DNA of 64,000 nucleotides, from positions 11,491,019 through 11,555,018 of the forward strand of contig CM049306.1 of the NCBI GenBank assembly GCA_026874595.1. The letters are read 5' to 3'. The DNA comes from Sipunculus nudus. Lineage: Eukaryota > Annelida > Sipuncula > Golfingiida > Sipunculidae. This document shows positions 57,001 to 64,000 of the stretch, in pieces. Numbering within the stretch: position 1 is the stretch's first letter; each line of letters begins with the position of its first letter. The translations under genes and the position numbers were made by a program. The notes beneath the pieces are model-generated. The model did no database searches and was not told where the DNA came from. It saw only the letters and a program-made list of their open reading frames with translations.

Positions 57001-59160
57001 CATGCTTCACGGCTTTCTTTATCTTTTTCATGGTGTCTGGACTTGTCCGTATGTACGGATTTTTCGGGCCTTTAGCGTTTCCATGTGGTAGCTGAGTACT
57101 TGCTTGCTTTCCGACGTATTCAACTGCCGACTCTTCGGATAAAGTGATAAAGGAAGTCTCTGCTAAGTCTTCACATTCTCTGTGATACCAATAGGAGCAC
57201 TGCTCACAGAACACGGTCTCTTCTTGGCATTCACCACCACAGGATCCACAGAGCCACTTGACATAAAGAGCGCGTTTTCTTCTGCTGAACTCCATAACTT
57301 GCGTGGTTACGACATGCGTATTCACATATGGAATGAACAGTTACGTTAATCCTCACATATTTATAGGGTAGCCATTCGTTTGAAGTTCAGCCACGCATGC
57401 ATGACAGACAAACAAACTATGACAAAACACAAACTTTCCACCTGTAATTAAAACCGATAATGAATAATTGTGAGTTCAAGTATGATATAATCCAAACATC
57501 TTCACTCCTCCAGTCATGCGTGATTACTCAACCCCAAACCACTGATGCAATTACTAGTCTTTGATCTAGTAACTCAAAGGGGTAATTAATTGAGAAGTTG
57601 TCGCTCATCTGCCAAACCAACTGAAGCGCTAATTAACTTAGGGCCATCAGCATGGTCATCTGTGATCAGTTTAGTCACGTTTGATTGAACGGCTGAATAT
57701 ATCATCTTGAATACTGACAAACTGTGAGATTGTTGTGAGTTCACTTGACATCTTGAGTACTGTCAAACTGTAATATCGTTCTGAGTGTCAACTGATGCGC
57801 AACAACTGTTTACTGAGCAGAGTCTCATTCCTTATCTACGACTCTTGATGAAGACATAAATGAAAGGAATGTACGTCTTTTGTGCCTGGTTTGATTTAAT
57901 GTTTTATAATTATTAAAAAATAATAACAGCAAATGTGTCAATAGAAACTTCATGTAGAAATAATAATAAATAATTAATCAATGCTTAAATAATAAATAAC
58001 TGATACTTAACTATAATACTAAAAATAAATATAGTATTAAATTTAACAATTGATTGATTAAATTTTTTATAATTATGAACAAAAATTATAACGGCAAATG
58101 TGTCAATAGAAACTTCATATTGAAATAATAATGAATAATCAATGCTTAAAATAATAAATAACTGATGCTTAACAATAATAATAAAAATAAATATAGTATA
58201 AAATTTAATAATTGATTGATTTGACTAGGAATATTTTACAATTTTTTACAAGTGTTCATTTAGAAATAATAACAGATCATTTTTTATTGGAATATTTTAC
58301 AATAAAAAAAACTGTAGTCTTGATAAAGTGCACAGTGACACTCCAAATTACTGTATAAAGACAGTTTGGAAATATTAGCAAATACAACAATACACAGAGA
58401 ATCGTATTCTCACTTCTATTACAATGAATACTATCTTTTTATTCAATCACCCAAAACACGATTCACAGTAGTTTACAAAAGCTCCGCCAGGGGGCAGTAG
58501 CATAAATATGAAATATGGCGGCTCTGTGCTGTCAAGTGTCATCATGCCGACCGTATGACGAAACACTCTCGTTTTACTTTATTTTACCGATTTAGTGCCT
58601 AAAATTGTACAGATATATCAGTTAAGTGACTATTCATTCACTGGTACTAATATTTTCCTTATAATTAAAGAGATTATAGGTGTCTCGTGGTGTTTCGTCA
58701 TATATACCCAAAACACCGGTGTTTTGGGTGTTTCGAGGGACCCACCTGGAGTGATCTGTTTTTGAGAGTGGGAAGCACTCATGCAGTGGGGTGTTTGCAG
58801 ATCTAGTTCGTGTATCTTATTATTCTTTTAAATTTGTGTGCTGAGTGTAGGTCATATTGCCATATCAATGGAAATTACATTATCAGGATCTTGTGAACGC
58901 TGTAACGAAACATCATGCCATGGTCACGTAAACGCTGCTTTTCATGCCGTGACCCACGAGATGACATAGGGAATGCGAAGGTCACCGGCGTATTTTGAGA
59001 AACAAACATTATTACAACTGTCATGTGCAAATTTCATACATTAAATTAAAGTTCGAGTCTTACTCAACGTTTCTGAAAGAATAAGGATTTATTCCAAGAA
59101 ATATAAATAATGTATTATGTTTTTAAATGCTCACCATGGTTCACGTGCGTATTCCTCCAT
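42045..59160 (-). CDS. TIMM17: Mitochondrial import inner membrane translocase subunit Tim17, 7 coding exons
   Basis: A core subunit of the TIM23 translocase, which moves presequence proteins across or into the mitochondrial inner membrane. Coding exons, in transcript order: 59160-59135, 46303-46204, 45881-45818, 45407-45279, 44560-44525, 42685-42611, 42160-42045. All are GT-AG, phases agree, and 546 nt give 181 residues (human TIMM17A has 171). Seen: [21 protein letters not shown] at the N-terminus, [73 protein letters not shown], and a hydrophilic tail ending SQYQ. Cys9 and Cys78 match the disulphide pair known in yeast Tim17. The tail is a little longer than in mammals. Whether it is the A or B type cannot be stated; a single invertebrate gene is assumed. 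Confidence 0.95.
43010..43900. repeat. Tandem array of ~145-bp units in TIMM17 intron 5
   Basis: Six units anchored by GATTGGGCTGTGGTGGCCATA-like sequence near 43,049, 43,195, 43,339, 43,485, 43,629 and 43,772. Each is followed by TCTGTAATTCAATAGGTCTG, GGTACCAATCATCCCTGTGA and GTTGTTGAGTTATCGC. The array is bracketed by related edges containing CCGCTTTTC (about 42,908 and 43,928), so it may be the inside of one element. Confidence 0.8.
46775..47770. other. TIMM17 intron 1 sequence, no gene recognised
   Basis: Contains 'GACCCATGGGTCACGGCGCTC' at about 46,909-46,929, echoing 31,066. No exon or hairpin-ended repeat is recognised until 47,770. Confidence 0.35.
47770..50740 (+). repeat. Family 2 repeats: inverted copy of 36.7-37.9 kb plus further partial copies
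   Basis: About 47,770-49,190 is the reverse complement, diverged, of 36,690-37,870, with matching G-run (48,487-48,501) against C-run. Partial body copies follow at 49,310-49,690. About 50,450-50,735 has the full end: 'TTCCTTAATATCTCAAAGG', GGACGGAC-rich stretch, then TAGCTCAGATGACTT..AGTCAGCTGAGCTAA. Between them (about 49,960-50,390) two units of another monomer carry GGTGGCGCCCAC and 'AATAAGCTTCTAA'. Confidence 0.7.
51475..51721. repeat. Left terminal inverted repeat of the Mutator-like element
   Basis: Pairs with 58,497-58,743 over about 247 bp. Similarity ends abruptly after CATATTTATGCTAC. Contains the CCGG-centred palindrome and a GTTTCGTCATACGGTCGGCAT segment. Confidence 0.92.
53000..54930 (-). 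pseudogene. Decayed LINE reverse transcriptase inside the Mutator-like element
   Basis: Minus-strand fragments in order: [18 protein letters not shown] near 54,850-54,890, a damaged LFNIY-type stretch near 54,500, CKRDIGC-like C-terminal debris at 54,045-54,290, and a zf-RVT-like [20 protein letters not shown] (about 53,146-53,205). The frames are broken throughout. It may consist of more than one LINE fragment. Confidence 0.5.
55766..57325 (-). CDS. Mutator-like transposase with N-terminal PHD-type zinc finger
   Basis: Uninterrupted 519 residues. A Cys/His cluster at residues 26-51 ([24 protein letters not shown]) fits a PHD-like finger. The catalytic core follows the MULE layout: first Asp in [11 protein letters not shown] (Asp208); second Asp in [19 protein letters not shown] (Asp279), followed by a CxxH pair (Cys300, His303); and Glu in [14 protein letters not shown] (Glu396). 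A basic QRRRGRRER tail may aid nuclear entry. An alternative start is Met11 ([10 protein letters not shown]). It cuts and pastes DNA bounded by the element's inverted repeats. It is the only gene of the element, with no stop or frameshift, so it may be active. Family placement is by motif reading alone. Confidence 0.88.
   Translation of the reverse strand: MNTHVVTTQVMEFSRRKRALYVKWLCGSCGGECQEETVFCEQCSYWYHRECEDLAETSFITLSEESAVEYVGKQASTQLPHGNAKGPKNPYIRTSPDTMKKIKKAVKHDPPKAAYKRMLEADDDTRPRSLKQFTNAKSRERKRTGTAAGSNIADDVLQVISMVNEHPYVQELVMTKGKPPAAILYLSEQMDDLRAFVEAGTDQVIGIDRTFNLGPCYVTSIVYKNLRVVRGDSKEHPIMIGPLFLHWDGAYESYHQFFSHIQRKLQVTISSTEIRLVSDEEKAIVKALDNVFPTAKRYLCTRHLKENVQRYLQDKVGVDTQKRKEIVNKIFGPDGLVNAEDTFSFEEKAHDLCNQADEKVSKFAKYFNDRLRPLLLENVNKHRTSGDKLWTNNNSESVNHLMKVCVNWKSQRLPDLIESLFSEVKLQMISLRRCLHGFGEYVLCPQHKRFFKPDSVWRQLSDDAKEEHFCKFLRTAIDQPTDGKYIRATHVDFAIQKLPAVAKKPCQRRRGRRERTTTH
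58497..58743. repeat. Right terminal inverted repeat of the Mutator-like element
   Basis: Reverse complement of 51,475-51,721 with very few differences. Lies upstream of the transposase and probably contains its promoter. Confidence 0.92.
59135..59160 (-). CDS. TIMM17: TIMM17 first coding exon (26 bp)
   Basis: The minus strand reads ATGGAGGAATACGCACGTGA then ACCATG and a GTGAGC donor. It encodes MEEYAREP plus two bases of a Cys codon completed by exon 2 at 46,303. The peptide matches the N-terminus of animal Tim17 exactly where needed. The downstream intron is 12.8 kb and contains the Mutator-like transposon. Confidence 0.93.
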
Positions 59161-59384
59161 CTCGCTGGCTTCCTGCGCAGTGTCACTGTGCGCATTATGA
59201 AATCTCCCAGAAACCACAGCGACGGCCTTCACCTTCAAAACGACTGGTTTCCAAATCGTGCAGTAAGTGTATGTGTAAGATTTGGGTACCAGTATTCAAT
59301 GAACGAGAAGCGGGCAGTTTTGAAGGCCAACAAGTCATTGTATTGCAATAAACGTAATCGAAATGTCATTGTATGTTTATAAGG

Positions 59385-59471
59385 ATGGCAGGTCTTTGTG
59401 AGAAAAGTATGGATTCACGAACTGGTGACACCTCAAGTAACTCTGCATGCGCAGGTATGCGAGAGTTGAAG
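59385..59471 (+). CDS. Possible first exon of a divergent gene
   Basis: ATG followed by 29 codons (MAGLCEKSMDSRTGDTSSNS, then ACAGMRELK) ends at a good donor GTAAGC, 225 bp from and divergent to the TIMM17 start. No following exon or family was recognised, so this rests only on position, start and donor. Chance is a real possibility. Confidence 0.25.
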
Positions 59472-60218
59472 GTAAGCAACAATAAAACTTTAATTTAAAA
59501 GTTTAAAACCAACAATGACAACATGCAGCACGCACTTCACTGAGTTCATTTGTACAAAATCGAATATAGGAACTCTCGGCCCCAGAGACACTCAACCTGG
59601 AGACACTCGGCCCAAGCGACTCTCGGCCTCAGAGACACTCGGCCCCAGAGACAGTCGACCCCTGAGCATGGAGACCTAGCGACACTCGGCTTCAAGCCCC
59701 GGGAAACCCCTCGTTAACATAATTGTTCCCTTGGTAGCAAGCTAGATCGACTCGGCATGAATGGATTAGTGCCTTGGTCATCTACAAATACCGGTACTTG
59801 AATATATGCCACGAATTAAGCAACAAAAGCTGAATTTTCTATGAATAAAACATAATGCACACACAAAGTTTACATATATATATACATACAAATGTATGTA
59901 GTGAATTAACAGTGTTGTTTTTCTTCAGAGTTATATATATACATATATATTTATATATATATATATATATATAGTCCATACCAGAACCCGTGTCCACATG
60001 TTTTTCCGGGATAACTTTTTATACAAGTAAAGCAGTGTAAACCTTTCTTGTCCAAAGGTTGCAGAAGCTATTCCGCCGACTACCTGCGCAAAAAGTAACG
60101 CCTTACCTTGCTTTATTTTTGTATGAGACGAATAATCCAAAATATGACAAAACAGGTTACAGCATTTACGACTTATTCCTTGCCTCAGAACTGATAATAA
60201 ACAAGCCTGTCAAACTTA

Positions 60219-60277
60219 TGACGTCAGTCAATTGAAGGTGACGCGCGACCGATCACTGTGACGTCTTTGTGACGTCA
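60219..60277 (+). promoter_or_regulatory. CRE-rich promoter-like patch
   Basis: Two perfect TGACGTCA sites (60,219-60,226 and 60,270-60,277) and one TGACGTC (60,259-60,265) sit in a locally GC-richer 100 bp. Such palindromes are CREB/ATF binding sites by established knowledge. Use here is inference. Confidence 0.45.
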
Positions 60278-60312
60278 CTGTTGTCTAACAAACACCAAAC
60301 GCAGCCATAGAC

Positions 60313-60372
60313 ATGGAAAGTGTAACATGGAGGAATGTACTGTCCAGCAGTGCCGGGAAGACGCCATTCACG
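60313..60372 (+). CDS. Possible short first exon downstream of the CRE patch
   Basis: ATG opening MESVTWRNVLSSSAGKTPFT, followed by GTATTT, which could act as a weak donor; unspliced, the frame stops five codons later. No homologue is recognised and no second exon was found before the window ends. Confidence 0.2.
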
Positions 60373-60551
60373 GTATTTCACCATAAATAACGCAAAAGAG
60401 TTGCAAAGTTAACACATTTTACATGATATATAACTTTTTTACACAAAATCGGCGGAATATCCGTTTATCTACTTCAGGCCAAAGGACATTTTTAAAGAAT
60501 ATTTTATAAATAATTATCGCAAAAAAACATGCCGACACAGGTTTTGGGACG

Positions 60552-60947
<396 letters not shown>

Positions 60948-61912
60948 CATTAAACAATGGGGTCTATATCAATTCAGTGTTCATAATTTATTTGTGTGTT
61001 GGAGTAATCTTTATAATGGTTTATGTTAATGAATAAAGAAACAAACGGATAAAACAAGAGAAACTGACACCATTTACCATGGTTTGATCAAAGGTTGATT
61101 GCCATCTTTGTAAACTCAATGGATGTGATTAGCGCAGACATAACAATGACCATTGTGTGCATAGTAAGTTCGGTGGACCACTGATTGAGCATATCCATAA
61201 TCAACTAACCAAGAAGTCATTACCAAGCCAGTTGGACATGCTGGTGGCTGAATAAATTAAAGACAAAGGAAACAGAGAAAAAATGAAGAAAGATAGTCCT
61301 GGGGCCAATCCTGAAATTTTAAGTTTTTATAATGTCATTATAATGTTTGATGCCATTTTCTGTTAAAGTGATTCATGGAGATCATATTTCAAAACATTAC
61401 CCCTCTGGAAAAGTGTCCAAAAGGCTTGAAATCAGCAATTTTATAAACTAACCTTGGTACATAACTTTTGGAAAATATATGGGTTAATGTCAAGGATTCA
61501 CATTATGAAATTGTTAGGTGGAGAAATTTTTATTGCAAAATCCAATCAGACCTACCACCTATCCTAATTTTGATGTGCTGAATCCATTAACATTAATTTC
61601 GAAATTCTATTTCAATTTTTAACCTCCAAATTTTAAAAGTTTAAAATATTAAAAGCCATATAATATTTAACTCTTACTGTTATTTGGGATATAAAAGGGC
61701 AAGATTTATCATCAAGACTAATCATCAATTTGACGAGCCAAAATGAATCAAAATGTAATTTTTGTCATTCAGCATATTTCAAGACTGAAGGTTTACAATT
61801 TTAAGCTACTTTAAGTACCGTAATTAAAAAATTGAATATTCTAAATGCTTACCTAAACCTTATTAATAAATTCAAAATTTGAAATTTTAATTTATTAACT
61901 AAGTCAAACGGA

Positions 61913-62178
61913 AGTAAAACATACAAGTAAGATTTTTTTTTTCAGTGGAATAATCACACTAAAGTTTTGCTGTCCTGTCTTACACAATACAAAACTAACA
62001 CAAAATGCTATTCGGATACATTAAACATAAACATATTTTATAAAAGTAAAACATACAAGTAAGATTTTTTTTCAGTGGAATAATCACACTAAAGTTTTGC
62101 TGTCGACATGTCCTGTCTTACACAATACAAAATTAACACAAAATGCTATTTGGATACATTAAACATAAACATTTTATA
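61913..62178. repeat. 132-bp tandem duplication
   Basis: Two near-identical units start AGTAAAACATACAAGTAAGA at 61,913 and 62,045. The second has a short insertion (GACAT) after TTTTGCTGTC and shortened T-runs. Non-coding. Confidence 0.85.
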
Positions 62179-62931
62179 ACATTTCAAGAACAATTTGGAG
62201 ATTAAAATGATGTAACGGTTTAATTTTAGCCAGACATTTAACTAAAATTTCATTGAAATGGGCAAGCGTGACTCAATATAACTACGGGAACAGTTGTGTT
62301 AACGAGGGGTTTCCCCGGGCTTGAATCGGACCTGTGGGCAGAGTGTCTCTGCGACTGACCGACGGCCTTAGGGCCGAGTGTCGCTACCTCATCATGCTCA
62401 GGGGCCAACTGTCTCTGGGGCCGAGTTTCTCTTTGGCCGAGTGTCTCTTGGGCCGAGAGTTGCTTGGGCCGAGTGTCTCCAGGCCGAGTGTCTCTAGGGC
62501 CGAGAGTTCCTGTTACCACAAAATCTATCTATAATTGAACTCCATGGACCACCAACGAGAGTTTATTATGTTAACATTTCCTATTCAGCAACCACGCGGT
62601 GTGACTATTTACCATCTGGGACTTCCGGAACCATCCGACACCGTCGGGACTCCCTGAATAACATCCTAGACCCAGCTGTACCACCCTGAACACCAGAACT
62701 AGATTAAAAATATTACTTAAATGTATACAGACACATTGATGTTAAGTACACAAATTTATTGTCCAGATCCCAAGAAATATTGCTCCAATTAGCGACTGCA
62801 TGTACAGTGATTTATGTTATATTTAATTACGATTCTATCGGTTTAAAGAGAGATAATAGATACCTTATAATTTCCACAAAAATTGTGCAAACAACTACAT
62901 ACAATATATTAATGATAGAATAAATTTATAA

Positions 62932-62957
62932 CTCTCTCTCTCTCTCTCTCTCTCTCT
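62932..62957. repeat. (CT)n microsatellite
   Basis: About 13 CT repeats. Confidence 0.95.
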
Positions 62958-63349
62958 ATAAAAATAAGTAACATCATCAATATGAAATATAATTAAATCT
63001 TTATTTGAGGGTCACATTTTTTTTTTTACCAGGGGGATGAGGCCTTTATTGATGTGCGTATTGCTGACAGTATTATGTATTGCAAATATAATTAATGACA
63101 TGTTATGATTACAACAATACAGTTAAGCACACGGCATGTATCAGTGACAGCACCATTGACCACAGCCGTCAAACTGAGAAGATGGTAACGCTTCAACGCA
63201 TTGTATAACAACTCCTAATCACACCAACTTGCTAATTAATTATGTCACACTGACAGGCGTGCAGGGTTTCGGTGGAGCAAATAGTGGCAGGCCGTTAGTG
63301 ATCAAAGGGGCAGTTTTCCCTGACTTTCGTCCTTGACTAGGTGAGAATT

Positions 63350-64000
63350 TTTCAGGGCTAGTTCTGTTGCCCCGAACGGTATATTGGCGGGTATTATCAT
63401 ATTCTGAATACATATGATTACTAATTATAATAATCTTAACATGATCATTACCATAGCAATATAGGCCTACCAAACAATTTTATTTTTAAAAATATAATCG
63501 TAATATCTTTTGAGTGTTAATATTATAATATGTAGTATTTAATTTGGCTATTGCTCATGGTTGATCCCAGGTCTGTTCGGGGCTTGTTTCTGTTGCCCCG
63601 TACGGTATTCTGGGTGGAAGGATTATATTCAGAATGCATATGATTAATAATAATAATAATAATAATGATAATAATAATAGATTAATAATATTAATAGATT
63701 AATAATACTAATATAATCATTAACATGGCGTTAAACTGATATATTCATATTAAAATATAATAATCACTAGCTGTGGAATATAATCACATGATCTTTGAGT
63801 GTTTTGAAATGTAGTATACTTCGTTATTGTGCATTTGTGCGCAACATCTAGGTCTGGTTTTGTTGACCAGGACGGTATACTGGAGGCCCGGTCTGTCCTG
63901 GAAGGTCTGTATATGCATTTAAGTATTACTTTTAAGCTTATCATGGTGTCTCGGACGGTGTTTTAGTGTCCTGGGCGGCACAGCTATGTTCCGGACGGTA
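63350..64000. repeat. Diverged tandem repeat of ~230-265 bp, running off the window
   Basis: Units share TTCTGTTGCCCCGAACGGTAT (63,362; variants at 63,590 and 63,860) followed by TATTCTGAATACATATGATTA (63,400; 63,627). GACGGT motifs continue to the window edge. An (AAT)n run lies at 63,641-63,680. No gene is seen from 62,514 onward. Confidence 0.6.

Larger units (their letters stand above)
51475..58743 (-). mobile_element. Complete Mutator-like DNA transposon
   Basis: A 7.27-kb element in TIMM17 intron 1, only about 390 bp from its first coding exon. Terminal inverted repeats of 247 bp lie at 51,475-51,721 and 58,497-58,743, nearly identical and starting GGTCCCTCGAAACACC. A perfect 8-bp target duplication ACCTGGAG lies at 51,467-51,474 and 58,744-58,751. 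A 20-bp perfect palindrome, CCAAAACACCGGTGTTTTGG, lies 16 bp inside each end (51,491-51,510; 58,708-58,727). It carries one intact transposase gene on the minus strand, and a decayed LINE fragment is nested within it. Similar arms and an intact gene suggest recent insertion. Confidence 0.93.

Noticed and set aside
62250-62534. ORFs on both strands with LGPRDTRPGDTRP-like repeats
   Set aside because: They are translations of the GGCCGAGTGTCTCT minisatellite arm; there is no independent support for coding.

Overview
This is AT-rich animal nuclear DNA. Genes are split by GT-AG introns, there are TA, GA and AAT microsatellites, a tRNA-derived SINE-like pair, LINEs, MITEs, rolling-circle (Helitron-like) elements and a large Mutator-like transposon. 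Nothing prokaryotic or viral is visible. The protein families are pan-eukaryotic. The repeat style (Helentron-type non-autonomous elements carrying long tandem monomers) suggests a marine invertebrate, most likely a mollusc such as a bivalve; that is inference only.

Two conserved genes frame the window. On the plus strand, PUS7 (TruD-family tRNA/mRNA pseudouridine synthase) can be followed through 16 coding exons from 5,573 to 27,683. All phases agree and give 614 residues. On the minus strand, TIMM17 (inner-membrane protein translocase subunit) can be followed through 7 coding exons from 59,160 down to 42,045, giving 181 residues.

The 11.8-kb last intron of PUS7 holds a nested intronless gene. 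It has a TATA box, a beta-catenin-type DSGIHS degron and an AU-rich 3' UTR, and has been split by a very recent tandem duplication plus deletion. That gene, together with a Helentron-like element, lies inside an old LINE cut into several pieces. A second Helentron-like copy cuts the same LINE, and its removal restores the LINE reading frame exactly.

Between the two genes (27.7-42.0 kb) there is only repeat DNA: a third Helentron-like copy, a ~3.9-kb array of ~330-bp monomers interrupted by a hAT MITE, LINE and SINE remnants, and copies of a hairpin-ended family. The 12.8-kb first intron of TIMM17 contains a complete 7.27-kb Mutator-like transposon with 247-bp inverted repeats, an 8-bp target duplication and an intact 519-residue PHD-finger transposase. 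Beyond TIMM17 (59.2-64 kb) lie possible divergent first exons, a CRE-rich promoter-like patch, a 2.9-kb inverted-repeat structure and simple repeats.
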